From positions 868,001 through 932,000 of the forward strand of contig NZ_LS483446.1 of assembly GCF_900476215.1 (NCBI RefSeq): a stretch of DNA of 64,000 nt, in the 5' to 3' direction. Source of the DNA: Helicobacter mustelae. GTDB taxonomy: Bacteria > Campylobacterota > Campylobacteria > Campylobacterales > Helicobacteraceae. Shown in pieces: positions 18,136 through 27,521 of this stretch; the stretch's first letter is position 1; each line of letters opens with the position of its first letter. The notes under the pieces are model-generated. The model worked only from the letters and a program-made list of their open reading frames with translations, ran no database searches and was not told the DNA's origin. The position numbers and the translations under genes were made by a program.

Positions 18136-19149
18136 ATGAGGCGACTAAGGGCAGAATGGGAGTGCCAAAGCGCGATTTTGATGGCATTTCCCCATGCAAA
18201 GAGTGACTGGAAGATCTATCTCAAAGAAGCGCGCGAGACTTTTTTACAAATCATGGAGGCGATTTTGCCTCATCAAAAGCTCTTGCTTTGCATTCATCCT
18301 AGTGATAGGGAGGGAGAGGAGCTGGTGCGGGATAGATTGAGAGATTTTTTAAGGGATGGGAAGCTATTGATTGCGCACATCCCCACCAATGACACATGGG
18401 CGCGGGATTTTGGCCCCATTAGCATAGAAGAAGATGGCAGGACTCTGACACTTGATTTTGGCTTCAATGGCTGGGGGCTAAAATTCCCTAGCAATTTGGA
18501 TAATCAAATTTCCTCTCGTTTAAAGGATTTGGGATTTTTGCAAAATTGCATCACGCAGGATTTAATCTTGGAGGGGGGGAGCATTGATAGCGATGGGGAG
18601 GGGGTTTTGCTCACAAATACCCAATGCCTCCTAGAAAAAAATCGCAATCCCTCTTACACCAAAGAAATGCTAGACCAGAGACTAAAAAAAGACCTTGGAC
18701 TTACACAGATCCACTGGCTTAATCATGGCTATCTAGCAGGGGATGACACAGATAGCCACATCGATACGCTTGCGCGCTTCCTTAATCCCAACACCATTGC
18801 CTATGTGCATTGTGAGGATGCGGAGGATGAGCATTTTTTAGAATTACAAAAAATGCGCCAAGAGCTTGGCGCGCTGCGCACCAAAGAAGGCCTACCCTAT
18901 AAGCTCATCCCGCTGCCACTACCAAATATAGAGTATGATGGAGAGCGCCTGCCAGCAAGTTATGCAAATTTTTTACTCATCAATGATCGTAAGCTTTTAC
19001 TACCCACTTATGGGGTGCCAGAGCTAGATGCCCTAGCCATCCAGGCACTAAGCCCCTATTATGATGTCTTGCCTATGGATTGCTCTATTTTGATCCGCCA
19101 GCATGGCAGCCTGCACTGTGTCACCATGCAGCTTTATGAAGACCTCTAG
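18136..19149 (+). CDS. aguA: agmatine deiminase family protein
   Basis: A guanidine-modifying enzyme of 337 residues that converts agmatine to N-carbamoylputrescine and ammonia. NDTWARDFGPISI (about 80-92) holds the substrate carboxylate, LDFGFNGWGLKFP, ILEGGSIDSDGEGVLLTN and GDDTDSHIDTLARF (catalytic His near 210) follow, and GSLHCVTMQ carries the nucleophilic Cys328. GAGGG 5 bases upstream supports the ATG. H. pylori HP0049 is a close family member. A G7 run lies at about 18573-18579. Confidence 0.9.
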   Translation: MRRLRAEWECQSAILMAFPHAKSDWKIYLKEARETFLQIMEAILPHQKLLLCIHPSDREGEELVRDRLRDFLRDGKLLIAHIPTNDTWARDFGPISIEEDGRTLTLDFGFNGWGLKFPSNLDNQISSRLKDLGFLQNCITQDLILEGGSIDSDGEGVLLTNTQCLLEKNRNPSYTKEMLDQRLKKDLGLTQIHWLNHGYLAGDDTDSHIDTLARFLNPNTIAYVHCEDAEDEHFLELQKMRQELGALRTKEGLPYKLIPLPLPNIEYDGERLPASYANFLLINDRKLLLPTYGVPELDALAIQALSPYYDVLPMDCSILIRQHGSLHCVTMQLYEDL

Positions 19150-19170
19150 TGTATTTTAGAAATTTTGTTC

Positions 19171-21645
19171 ATGGCCTTTAGGATTTTTGTTTTTGGCAGG
19201 GTGCAGGGGGTGGGATTTCGCCCCCATGTCTATAAGCTCGCAACAAAACTGCAGCTAAAGGGCTATGTAAGGAATGAGGGGAGCTATGTGGAGATCCTCA
19301 TTGATAGGGATTTGGAGAGATTTTTAGAAATTTTGCAGAGCTCTTTGCCTAAAAGCGCCAGGATTACAAAGATCCTCACAGAGCCAGCTGATGAGTTGAG
19401 TTCTACCCCCATTGCTGCTGGGGGCGTGGCTGGTTTATTTGGAGATTTTGTGAAAGATACTGCCAAAGCAGAGTCTGAGGTGGCAACAGCACCTATAAAT
19501 CACCCCAGGAACCAATCCCTGCAGGAAGGACAAAATTCTGGGGATTTTTCCATTTTGGATTCGCGCGCACAAAATTTTTCCCTCTCATCCCCCCCGCCCC
19601 AAGACCTTGCCCTATGCAAATCCTGCAAAAAAGACCTCTTCTCCCATCAGCGCTTTTCTCACTATGCCCTAACCACATGCTCAGACTGCGGCCCTAGATA
19701 CAGCATCTTACAAGCTCTTCCCTATGATAGAGAGCATACAAGTATGAGGGATTTCCCTCTGTGTGAGGATTGCGCTAGGGATTTTAAGGATCCTAAAAAT
19801 AGGAGATTTCACGCCCAGACCCTCTCTTGTAAGCAATGCCCAATCCCCCTGCAATTTTTTGCCAAAGACATCACAGCCAGCAATACACAAGCGCTTGCAA
19901 TCTGCAGGGAATCTCTGCGATCGGGAAAAATTCTTGCCATCAAAGGAGTAGGGGGGTTTGCCCTTATCTGTGATGCTAGAAATCAAAAGAGCATCGCCTC
20001 TCTAAGGGAGAGGAAGACCCGCCCCCATAAACCCTTTGCATTGATGGCAAAAGATCTAGCAATGGCAAAGAATCTAGCATTTGTGGATGAAGATGAGGAA
20101 AATTCCCTCTCTAGCAAAGAAGCACCCATTGTGCTCTTAAAAAAGAAAGAAAATCCCCTCCTTAGTAAAGAGAACCTTGATCTCATTGCCCCGGGATTAG
20201 CGCATATTGGCATCATCCTGCCCTATAGTGCGCTACATGTTTTGCTGCTAGAGGGCTTGGATTTCCCTATTATCTTTACCAGTGCCAACAAAAGTGGCGA
20301 GCCCATCATCCATGACTATGAGACTTTGTGTCAAAAACTTGGCAATGTGGTGGATGGAGTGCTGGATTATGGCCGCGAGATCAAAAACCCCATCGAGGAT
20401 TCGCTGGTGCAAAAAATCGCTGGAAAAATGCGCATCCTGCGCCTAGCCCGTGGCTTTGCCCCGCTTCATGTATCCATCCCTCAACTAGAAGAAAATTCTC
20501 AACTGCTAAAAAATTCTCAATTGAGAGAAAACTCCCAACCAGACTCACAGGCAGAAAGTTCCAAATCTCAGAAAAATCCCCAGGTGCTGCTTGGCATGGG
20601 GGCAGAGCAGAAGGTCACCGTGAGCTATCGTGAGCATGGGGAATTTTTGATTTCCCCAACCATCGGAGACTTGGACAATCCAGAGAGTCTACGCTCCTAT
20701 GAGCATACGCTTGCATTTTTGCAAAAACTCTATCAACTTAGGCCCACAAAAATCATCAGTGACAAACATCCATCCTATCACTCCTATGAAATAAGTGCTA
20801 ATTATTCTGCAAAAACTTCTATTTCATGGGAGCAAAAGCTCCATCATCTTGCGCATTTTCACGCGATTTTTGGGGATGCCATGCTGCAAAATCCTACCCT
20901 CCTTCCCCAAGAGGAGGTGCTTGGTGTCATCTGGGATGGCACGGGTCTAGGAGAGAATCTAGAGATTTGGGGAGGGGAATTTTTCTTAGGCAATCTAGAA
21001 CAATCCCGCAGATGGGCACATTTCCAAGCCACTGCCATCTATGGAGGGGAGAGGGCTGCAAAGGAGATTTATAAAATCGCCTATAGCTTTGCAAAAGCAT
21101 ATGCAACTCCCAAACAAATTGCTGGGCTCAAGGAGAGCTATGCACAAAAATATGCCTATTTTGAAATCTTTGATAGCTCGATAGATAGGGGGATTTATGG
21201 ATTTTTTAGCACCTCTGTGGGGAGGATGTTTGATGCACTGGCCGCTCTTTGTGAAATTTGTGAGCATAATAGCTATAATGCCCAGGCCCCCCTATGGCTA
21301 GAAGCCCTCTATCAACGGGAGTTTTATGGGATCTATGCAGTGAAAATAGAGGGGGGTATCATTGATGTGGGAGGGATTTTTGCAGGCATTTTCCAGGATC
21401 TAGATAGGGGGGTGCAGAGGGCAGTGATTGCGACCAAATTCATCGATACGCTTATAGAAATCATCTTCCAGCTTGCGCAAAAAAGCCATGTGAAGCATGT
21501 GCTTTTCTCTGGTGGAGTATTCATGAACAAAGCACTGTGTGAGGGAATTGTGCGGCGTTTTGTGGATTCTGGCATTTTGCTTTATTTTCATCTCTATCTG
21601 CCTAGCAATGATGCAAATATCTCCTTTGGCCAGGTGATGTGCTAG
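19171..21645 (+). CDS. hypF: carbamoyltransferase HypF, [NiFe]-hydrogenase maturation
   Basis: HypF makes the CN ligands of [NiFe] hydrogenase from carbamoyl phosphate and passes the group to HypE. Four domains are visible in order: acylphosphatase (RVQGVGFRPHVYKLA), two C-x2-C...C-x2-C zinc fingers (CKSCKKDLF...CSDC and CEDC...CKQC, about 145-220), a YrdC-like domain (GVGGFALICDARN, PIIFTSANKSGEP) and a Kae1-like domain (GVIWDGTGLGENLEIWGGEF, LFSGGVFMNKALC). Odd points: an extra linker of about 75 residues between the first two domains, and a Q/N/S-rich tandem-like insert (LEENSQLLKNSQLRENSQ) before the last domain. ATG 19171 is preferred over an upstream TTG. Length 824 residues is slightly long. 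Confidence 0.95.
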   Translation: MAFRIFVFGRVQGVGFRPHVYKLATKLQLKGYVRNEGSYVEILIDRDLERFLEILQSSLPKSARITKILTEPADELSSTPIAAGGVAGLFGDFVKDTAKAESEVATAPINHPRNQSLQEGQNSGDFSILDSRAQNFSLSSPPPQDLALCKSCKKDLFSHQRFSHYALTTCSDCGPRYSILQALPYDREHTSMRDFPLCEDCARDFKDPKNRRFHAQTLSCKQCPIPLQFFAKDITASNTQALAICRESLRSGKILAIKGVGGFALICDARNQKSIASLRERKTRPHKPFALMAKDLAMAKNLAFVDEDEENSLSSKEAPIVLLKKKENPLLSKENLDLIAPGLAHIGIILPYSALHVLLLEGLDFPIIFTSANKSGEPIIHDYETLCQKLGNVVDGVLDYGREIKNPIEDSLVQKIAGKMRILRLARGFAPLHVSIPQLEENSQLLKNSQLRENSQPDSQAESSKSQKNPQVLLGMGAEQKVTVSYREHGEFLISPTIGDLDNPESLRSYEHTLAFLQKLYQLRPTKIISDKHPSYHSYEISANYSAKTSISWEQKLHHLAHFHAIFGDAMLQNPTLLPQEEVLGVIWDGTGLGENLEIWGGEFFLGNLEQSRRWAHFQATAIYGGERAAKEIYKIAYSFAKAYATPKQIAGLKESYAQKYAYFEIFDSSIDRGIYGFFSTSVGRMFDALAALCEICEHNSYNAQAPLWLEALYQREFYGIYAVKIEGGIIDVGGIFAGIFQDLDRGVQRAVIATKFIDTLIEIIFQLAQKSHVKHVLFSGGVFMNKALCEGIVRRFVDSGILLYFHLYLPSNDANISFGQVMC

Positions 21646-21886
21646 ATGCTCTCTCTGCTTTTTTGATTGCTCGCGCTGTGGATTGATGATCTGCCTTGCT
21701 TTTTTAATCGAAGTTGATTGCATTGCTTCAAGCGTGAAAAACACAGAGGGGGCGCTGGTTTTTTGATAAAAGTTTATGACTTGCCCTCCATATTCTCTGT
21801 CTTGCTTTTTTATCTGTGCCCTAAACCCTCCTTTTTATCATCAAAAACAAAAATCACAAGCTGATGAGAAAGGCCCAAAAAAGTAG

Positions 21887-21892
21887 TATGAT
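21887..21892 (+). promoter_or_regulatory. -10 box of the DASS transporter gene
   Basis: AGTAGTATGATTTG gives a TATGAT 29 bases before the ATG. The rest of 21646-21920 shows no gene. Confidence 0.4.
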
Positions 21893-21920
21893 TTGCCAAA
21901 CAAAACAAAAGGAGTGTTCC

Positions 21921-23378
21921 ATGTTGTCAAAATATTGGAGATTTATTGCGCCCATTCTTGTGGGTGGAGGGGTCTTACTAGTCCCTGCGCCAGAGAGCCT
22001 TAGCTTTGATGCCTGGCTTTATTTTGCTATCTTTTTGTCCGTAGTGGTGGGGCTGGTGCTAGAGCCCTTGCCTGGGGCTTTGATTGGTTTATTTGGGGTG
22101 TGTGTGCTAGTTTGGCTCAAGCTTGGGCCAAGCAGTTCTGCGGGCTTACAAATCACTGCTGCTTCTGCCATCAAATGGGGTTTATCAGGATTTGCCAATG
22201 TCACAGTTTGGCTGATTTTTGCAGCCTTTATGCTAGGACTTGGATATGAAAAAAGCGGCCTTGGCAAGCGCATCGCTCTACTTTTGGTAAGGACTTTGGG
22301 GCGCACGAGCTTAGGCCTTGGCTATGCCATCGCTATTGCTGATGGAATCCTAGCACCCTTCATCCCCTCCAATTCTGCGCGCAGCGGAGGTACGCTCTAC
22401 CCCATTGTCTCTAGCATCCCTCCTATGCTAGATAGCTTCCCAGATAGGGGTGCAAGGAAGGTGGGTGCGTATTTGGTATGGGTGAGTTTGGCGGCTACTT
22501 GTGTGACTAGTTCGATGTTTTTCACAGGTCTAGCTCCCAATTTGCTAGCTATGGAGACAGCCATCAAGGGCGGATTTCCCGGGATTTCCTGGGTGGGGTG
22601 GTTTGTGGCATTTGCACCCTGTGGGATTTTGCTCTTTGTGCTCACACCCCTGCTTACCTATTGGATCTATCCGCCCCAAATCAAGGTCTCTAATGAAGCG
22701 CCAAAATGGGCAGCAGAGGAGCTGAGAAAAATCGGTCCTATGAGCGTGAAAGAATATCTCATGATTGTGCTAGCACTCTTTGCGCTGGTGTTTTGGATCG
22801 GGGGCAAGGCCTTTGGTGTGAATGCCACCACGGTGGCACTTAGCGTCGTGCTTGGCATGCTGCTTTGTGGCATTATCACTTGGAATGATCTTTTGGGAAA
22901 CAAAAGTGCTTGGAATGTGTTGGCCTGGTTTGGGTCATTGGTCACTTTGGCAGGAGGCCTCAATAATGTGGGCTTTCTCAAATGGGTGGCGGGCTTTGGC
23001 GGGGAATATCTCAAAGATTTTGATCCTATGGTGGCCTTTGTGGGGATCTTGGTGCTTTTTTATTTGCTGCATTATTTCTTTGCTAGCACCACAGCACATG
23101 TGACTGCATTGCTTGGATTGTTTATGGCAGTGGGGGCAAATATCCCTGGCATTGATGCTGCAGAGCTAACACTCTTGATGATGCTCTCTCTTGGCATCAT
23201 GGGAATCATCACTCCCTATGGCACGGGGCCAAGCCCGGTGTGGTATGGCAGCGGATATGTCAAAAGCGCAGAATTTTGGCGTCTTGGCCTAATCTTTGGG
23301 ATGTTTTATCTGGTGGTGTTTATGGTCATCTGTGTTCCCTGGGTGCATCTCTATGCCCATAGATTCTTAAGCCAGTGA
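21921..23378 (+). CDS. DASS-family Na+/dicarboxylate (anion) symporter
   Basis: An inner-membrane transporter of 485 residues with about 11-13 membrane helices. It carries the family motifs SNSARSGGTLYPIV (the first SNT-like substrate loop), TGLAPNLLAM and, in the second half, STTAHVTALLG, followed by GIITPYGTGPSPVWYGSGY. This matches bacterial citrate/succinate/2-oxoglutarate-type carriers (CitT/SodiT1) and H. pylori HP0214. AGGAG 6 bases upstream fixes ATG 21921. The exact substrate is not predictable. It stands alone with its own promoter. Confidence 0.88.
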   Translation: MLSKYWRFIAPILVGGGVLLVPAPESLSFDAWLYFAIFLSVVVGLVLEPLPGALIGLFGVCVLVWLKLGPSSSAGLQITAASAIKWGLSGFANVTVWLIFAAFMLGLGYEKSGLGKRIALLLVRTLGRTSLGLGYAIAIADGILAPFIPSNSARSGGTLYPIVSSIPPMLDSFPDRGARKVGAYLVWVSLAATCVTSSMFFTGLAPNLLAMETAIKGGFPGISWVGWFVAFAPCGILLFVLTPLLTYWIYPPQIKVSNEAPKWAAEELRKIGPMSVKEYLMIVLALFALVFWIGGKAFGVNATTVALSVVLGMLLCGIITWNDLLGNKSAWNVLAWFGSLVTLAGGLNNVGFLKWVAGFGGEYLKDFDPMVAFVGILVLFYLLHYFFASTTAHVTALLGLFMAVGANIPGIDAAELTLLMMLSLGIMGIITPYGTGPSPVWYGSGYVKSAEFWRLGLIFGMFYLVVFMVICVPWVHLYAHRFLSQ

Positions 23379-23615
23379 TACATCAATGCTTGAAGCACCC
23401 TTTCATGAAGGGGGGCGGCATTTAGGATTTTTTTAACGCCAATCCCCATCCATCACGCACAAGGAGGGAAAATCAGCTTAGTGGTGGAGGGGAAAAAGCA
23501 GCAAGCTTGATGGCAATTCTCCAAGCGACAAAAGAAAAAGCGGCGCATCAAAATAAAAATCAAAGCGCCAAAACAAAAGTGCCAAACATTCAAAATGCTA
23601 GTGGGACAATCAGAG

Positions 23616-24233
23616 TTATGTCTTTTTGGCAAAGAGCATAGAGATTTTTACAAAGATCTTTTGCCAAAACCCCAGCTTCTTGCCGCTGTGCTTTAGTAAG
23701 AGATCTAAGATCTCCCTTCGCTGGAACATGATGGCACAATTTAGCGGCGTTAGACCACTTCCCTCATCGACCTTGGCCCCATGCTTCAAAAGCAGCTCTG
23801 CCATCTCATAATACCCCTTGAAGCAGACCCCAGCAAGGGGGGTTTGATTGCGATTGTTTTTTTGATCCACAAAGGCTCCACGCTCAAGAAGCAAGCGCGC
23901 GCATTCTAGGCTATTGTGATAGCTTGCTAGCATAAGCAGGCTATCGCCCTTATGATTGGCAAGATTGACATTCAATCCATAATCTAGCATGATTTTGAGA
24001 CTCTCTGTGTCATCTTCTCTGGCAAAGTCAAAACTACGAGCCACAAATTTCTCAAATTCCTCTTCTGTGTGCTCTGGATTTGCGCTCTTTTGGCTATTTT
24101 GCGCAGCCTGGGAGGGATTTTGATTGGGTTGTAAGGAAGGAGTAGCCTTGAAATCTGTGGAGTTTGCTCTCTGCTCTTGTCTATTTTGCGCAGCCTGGGA
24201 GGGATTTTGGTCTGTGGAGGAATTGCTTTGCAT
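23616..24233 (-). CDS. ankyrin-repeat protein
   Basis: A protein of about 205 residues without signal peptide. The N-terminal 60 residues are Q/N/S-rich and contain QNPSQAAQN twice. Then come about four ankyrin units: DDTESLKIMLDYGLNVNLAN, GDSLLMLASYHNSLECARLLLERGAFVDQ, NQTPLAGVCFKGYYEMAELLLKHGAKVDE and LTPLNCAIMFQRREILDLLL. It ends in a basic/hydrophobic tail (WQKIFVKISMLFAKKT). A double ATG starts the gene; AAGGA suits the second one. Partner and role are unknown; ankyrin proteins mediate protein contacts. Confidence 0.82.
   Translation of the reverse strand: MQSNSSTDQNPSQAAQNRQEQRANSTDFKATPSLQPNQNPSQAAQNSQKSANPEHTEEEFEKFVARSFDFAREDDTESLKIMLDYGLNVNLANHKGDSLLMLASYHNSLECARLLLERGAFVDQKNNRNQTPLAGVCFKGYYEMAELLLKHGAKVDEGSGLTPLNCAIMFQRREILDLLLKHSGKKLGFWQKIFVKISMLFAKKT
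24094..24209. repeat. exact 29-bp direct repeat in the ankyrin gene
   Basis: The 29 bases at 24094-24122 recur exactly at 24181-24209, 87 bases apart. They encode the duplicated QNPSQAAQN segment. The 87-base period is a multiple of three, so recombination between copies keeps the frame. Confidence 0.95.
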
Positions 24234-24311
24234 CATCTTCCTTGTGTGGGAAATTTGTGTGAGATTCTACTACAAGAAAATAAAGCCAAACCAACTCCAG
24301 GTGGAATTTTG

Positions 24312-24317
24312 TATAAT
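24312..24317 (+). promoter_or_regulatory. -10 box of purN
   Basis: TTGTATAATG gives a perfect TATAAT 25 bases before the proposed TTG start of purN. It excludes starts upstream of it, though the frame stays open there. Confidence 0.6.
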
Positions 24318-24341
24318 GTTTCCAAAAATTTAGAGGCCCCC

Positions 24342-24947
24342 TTGAGTCGTATTTTGCATCCTATAAGAGTTGTTATTCTTTTTAGTGGAAATGGGAGCAA
24401 TATGCAAAATCTCATAGAGAAATTGCATCAAAAAACCTTCTTTCTGCAAAACAAGCAAGTGAGATTAGAGATCCTTGCTGGAATTTGCAACCAAAAAGAT
24501 GCCTATGGCATCAAGCGCTTGGAGGCTATGGGGATCCCCTGCACACTCCTTTTGCATCAAGATTTTGCATCCCGCCAGGATTTTGATGATGCGCTAATGT
24601 CGCATCTAGAGCATTTGGGGGTGGATTTGGTGCTGCTTGCAGGATTTATGCGCATCTTGACTCCAAAATTTTGTCAGAGTTTTAGGATTCTCAATCTCCA
24701 TCCCTCCTTGCTCCCAAAATTCAAAGGTGCTCATGGCATGCGCCAGAGCTTTGAGAGTGAGGAAAGGGTTGCTGGGGTGAGTGTGCACTGGGTGAATGAA
24801 GAGCTAGATGGCGGGGAGATTGTTTTGCAAAAAAGTCTTGTAAAAATCCCAGGGGAGCGCTTTGAGGATTTTGAGGAGCGCATCCATGCGCTAGAATATG
24901 AGGCCTATCCTGAGGCCGTGTTACTGGCATTGCATGCCATCATCTAA
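24342..24947 (+). CDS. purN: phosphoribosylglycinamide formyltransferase 1
   Basis: PurN transfers a formyl group from 10-formyl-THF to GAR in purine synthesis. VVILFSGNGSNMQNLIEKL is the phosphate-binding opening; LAGFMRILTPKF, ILNLHPSLLPKFKGAHGMRQSF (catalytic Asn and His) and GVSVHWVNEELDGGEIVLQKS (catalytic Asp) follow. There is no ACT domain, which separates it from PurU. TTG 24342 is chosen because it follows the promoter and has GAGG 5 bases upstream; TTG 24354 is an alternative. The protein has about 201 residues, normal for the family. Confidence 0.92.
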   Translation: MSRILHPIRVVILFSGNGSNMQNLIEKLHQKTFFLQNKQVRLEILAGICNQKDAYGIKRLEAMGIPCTLLLHQDFASRQDFDDALMSHLEHLGVDLVLLAGFMRILTPKFCQSFRILNLHPSLLPKFKGAHGMRQSFESEERVAGVSVHWVNEELDGGEIVLQKSLVKIPGERFEDFEERIHALEYEAYPEAVLLALHAII

Positions 24948-24957
24948 GGTTTAAGGA

Positions 24958-26142
24958 TTGGAAGAGCTAATTTTTCATCATCTCATCACATTTTCCCTCA
25001 TCTCCATCTCCATTGGGGTCGCGCCATTTTTGAGTAAGATCACCCATATTCCCATTGTGGTGGTGGAGATGCTACTTGGCACTCTGGGCGTGTATTATGG
25101 AATTTTTGAAAGCAGCGATGCGGTGGATATTTTTGCCAAGATTGGATTTTTGTTTTTGATGTTTTTATGCGGCATGGAAGTGAATCTGCGGGATTTCCGC
25201 CAGCTTGGTAAAAGCTTTTTGAAATACACCATATTTTATTTTGTATTGCTTTATGCGGGGGCTTTTTTGCTGGTGCTGTTTTTTGGTCTGCCCAGTATTT
25301 TTGTAGCAGCACTGCCAGTGATGAGTCTTGGTATGATTATGGCGCTGATTCGTGAATATGGCAAAGAAGAGGCCTGGCTTAGTATCGCACTGAAAACAGG
25401 CATTGTTGGGGAGCTACTTAGCATCGGAGCCTTGGTATTTATTAATGGGATTTATTCTCATGGATTTACCTTTGAGCTTTATAAAATCTTGCTAGTGCTT
25501 TTTGGTTTTGTGGCAATTATTAGCGGGATGTTTATGCTGGTGAAGATTTTATTTTGGTGGTTCCCCAATTTCAAAACCTTCATCATGCCCCATCATGATG
25601 ATACGCAAAATCAAGACATTCGCTTTTCGATGATGTTGTTTTTTGTATTGATTGTTGTGGTGATGTGGCTGAGCCTAGAGAATGTGCTGGGGGCATTTTT
25701 GGCAGGGATGATTATCGTGACATTTTTCCCCTACAAGCATGAGCTCATCCACAAACTCAATGACATTGGCTTTGGTTTTTTTATCCCATTGTTTTTCATT
25801 AATGTGGGCATGACGCTAAAGCTTGAGATGATTTTTCACAATCCCAAATTGCTCTATGATGGCTTTTTAATCGCACTTGCAATGTTGTTTCTGCGCCTTG
25901 TGGCTACAAAGATTGCTTTTTACAAATATTTTCCCCAGATGCGAGATGTGCTGCTCTATGCGCTTGGCCATGCCATGCCCCTAACTTTTTTGGTGGCCAC
26001 TGCAGCATTGGGGCTCAAGCTTGGCGCTATGAATGAGGATACATATTATGCATTTTTGTTGGCTGCAATATTTGAGGGTGTGGTGTTTTCCATCTTCATT
26101 AAGGTGATTTTTCTTTTTTGGAAAAAGAAAAATCAACATTGA
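24958..26142 (+). CDS. monovalent cation/proton antiporter (KefB/CPA2 type)
   Basis: An integral membrane protein of 394 residues with about 12 helices, matching the Na+/H+ exchanger (PF00999-type) domain: VEMLLGTLGVYYGIFE, FLFLMFLCGMEVNLRDF, SLENVLGAFLAGMII and FFIPLFFINVGMTLKL. It lacks the C-terminal TrkA-N/RCK domain of true KefB/KefC. It starts with TTG 10 bases after purN, with AAGG upstream, and is likely cotranscribed. Ion preference (K+ or Na+) is not clear. Confidence 0.86.
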   Translation: MEELIFHHLITFSLISISIGVAPFLSKITHIPIVVVEMLLGTLGVYYGIFESSDAVDIFAKIGFLFLMFLCGMEVNLRDFRQLGKSFLKYTIFYFVLLYAGAFLLVLFFGLPSIFVAALPVMSLGMIMALIREYGKEEAWLSIALKTGIVGELLSIGALVFINGIYSHGFTFELYKILLVLFGFVAIISGMFMLVKILFWWFPNFKTFIMPHHDDTQNQDIRFSMMLFFVLIVVVMWLSLENVLGAFLAGMIIVTFFPYKHELIHKLNDIGFGFFIPLFFINVGMTLKLEMIFHNPKLLYDGFLIALAMLFLRLVATKIAFYKYFPQMRDVLLYALGHAMPLTFLVATAALGLKLGAMNEDTYYAFLLAAIFEGVVFSIFIKVIFLFWKKKNQH

Positions 26143-26163
26143 TAAATGCAGGCCAAGCAAAAT

Positions 26164-26193
26164 CTACCTCGCATAGGATTTAAATCCTTGTAG
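26164..26193. other. palindromic hairpin between antiporter gene and dapD
   Basis: AGGATTTAAATCCT (26175-26188) is a perfect palindrome, with outer CTAC/GTAG arms that can extend the stem. It lies 22 bases after the antiporter stop and has no T run. It could be an operator or an mRNA 3' structure. Confidence 0.45.
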
Positions 26194-26273
26194 GTTACAA
26201 ATCAAATCTCAATAAAATAAAAGCATCAGGCCCAAGGTGTTGCATGCCACCTCATATGGCCGCAAAAATAGGC

Positions 26274-26279
26274 TATAAT
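26274..26279 (+). promoter_or_regulatory. -10 box of dapD
   Basis: AGGCTATAATGCC gives a perfect TATAAT 22 bases before the dapD ATG. Confidence 0.6.
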
Positions 26280-26301
26280 GCCAAAAATTTGAAGGGAAAA
26301 T

Positions 26302-27474
26302 ATGGAAACATTTAAGAAATTTGTGGAAAAACATCAAGCAAGGGAATGTCTAGGATTTGGGGTTGCTAGGGTGGATCTTGGGAAGAGGGGAAATGTACTC
26401 TGTGCCACGTATCCAGTGCTCAATTGGAAGGAAAATTTTGGAAGTTATGCAGTCTTTGATGCTTGCAAAAAATCCGCTACTCTTGTTAGCCAGTCACAAG
26501 ATGAGGCGATTTATTCCCTCAATCTTGCATGCATCAATGAGGCTCTAGAGATTTTTGCACCCTTTTTGCCAGAAGCACTAAGAGACCCAGAGAGTCATAG
26601 AAACATCCAAGTGCTTTTAGAACTAAAAAAAATTCTCTCTTTGCCAAAGCAAAATCAAGTGGATTATCGTTTGGTGTTTTTGTATGCAGATGCTCCGTGC
26701 AAAAGCGTAGAGAGTGCCTATATGAAGCTGCTTGCACTTTCCCTTGGCAAGGCCCCTTTGCGCAGCCTCCATCTGGATGGGATTTTTGGATTGCTAAGCA
26801 ATGTGGCTTGGAGTGGCAATAAACCCTATGAATTAGAGGATTTGCGCCAAAATGAGATTGCCTGGAAGCTCTCTGGGACTTATCCGCATATTGATTTTGT
26901 TGATAAATTTCCGCGCTATCTCATGCAGGTGATCCCCCAATATGACAATATCAGAATCCTAGATAGCGCAAAAACTCGCTTTGGCGCTTATCTGGGCAAG
27001 GGTGGCTATACACAAATGCCCGGTGCGAGCTATGTAAACTTCAATGCAGGGGTGGAGGGAGCTTGTATGAATGAGGGGCGCATCTCTTCTTCAGTCATCA
27101 TCGGTGAGGGTAGTGATGTAGGAGGTGGTGCGAGTATTTTGGGAGTATTAAGCGGTGGGAATTCTGAGCCAATTTCCATTGGTAGAAATTGTCTTTTGGG
27201 CGTGAATAGCTCCACAGGCATCAGCCTAGGAGATGGCTGTATTGTCGATGGTGGGATTGCTGTGCTCTCTGGGACGGTTTTTGAGATCCAAGAACAAGAG
27301 GCCCAAAAGATCCAAGCACTCAACCCCAGTTTCCTCATCCACGAAAATGGACTCTACAAGGGTCGCGAACTCTCTGGGCTGCATGGGCTGCATTTCAGAC
27401 AGGATAGCAAGAGTGGCAAGATGGTCGCATTCAAAAGCAACCAAGAAATCACATTAAACAAAGATCTGCATTGA
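26302..27474 (+). CDS. dapD: tetrahydrodipicolinate N-succinyltransferase
   Basis: This cytosolic enzyme succinylates tetrahydrodipicolinate with succinyl-CoA in the lysine/meso-diaminopimelate pathway. The protein of 390 residues is the long epsilonproteobacterial form: an N-terminal domain of about 200 residues, then the left-handed beta-helix with hexapeptide repeats (FGAYLGKGGYTQMPGASYVNFNAG, SSSVIIGEGSDVGGGASILGVLSGG, ISIGRNCLLGVNSSTGISLGDGC are spread over about 225-320). GAAGGG upstream supports the ATG. An Hcp-family gene follows after 47 bases. Confidence 0.93.
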   Translation: METFKKFVEKHQARECLGFGVARVDLGKRGNVLCATYPVLNWKENFGSYAVFDACKKSATLVSQSQDEAIYSLNLACINEALEIFAPFLPEALRDPESHRNIQVLLELKKILSLPKQNQVDYRLVFLYADAPCKSVESAYMKLLALSLGKAPLRSLHLDGIFGLLSNVAWSGNKPYELEDLRQNEIAWKLSGTYPHIDFVDKFPRYLMQVIPQYDNIRILDSAKTRFGAYLGKGGYTQMPGASYVNFNAGVEGACMNEGRISSSVIIGEGSDVGGGASILGVLSGGNSEPISIGRNCLLGVNSSTGISLGDGCIVDGGIAVLSGTVFEIQEQEAQKIQALNPSFLIHENGLYKGRELSGLHGLHFRQDSKSGKMVAFKSNQEITLNKDLH

Positions 27475-27521
27475 TGGCATGTTTTTTGCTTTTTTTGCCT
27501 AGATTTATCAAGGAAATTGGA

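Noticed and set aside
24177-24341. Upstream extension of purN
   Set aside because: The promoter -10 box lies inside this part and the added residues do not match PurN; the frame is open there only because it is antisense to the ankyrin gene.
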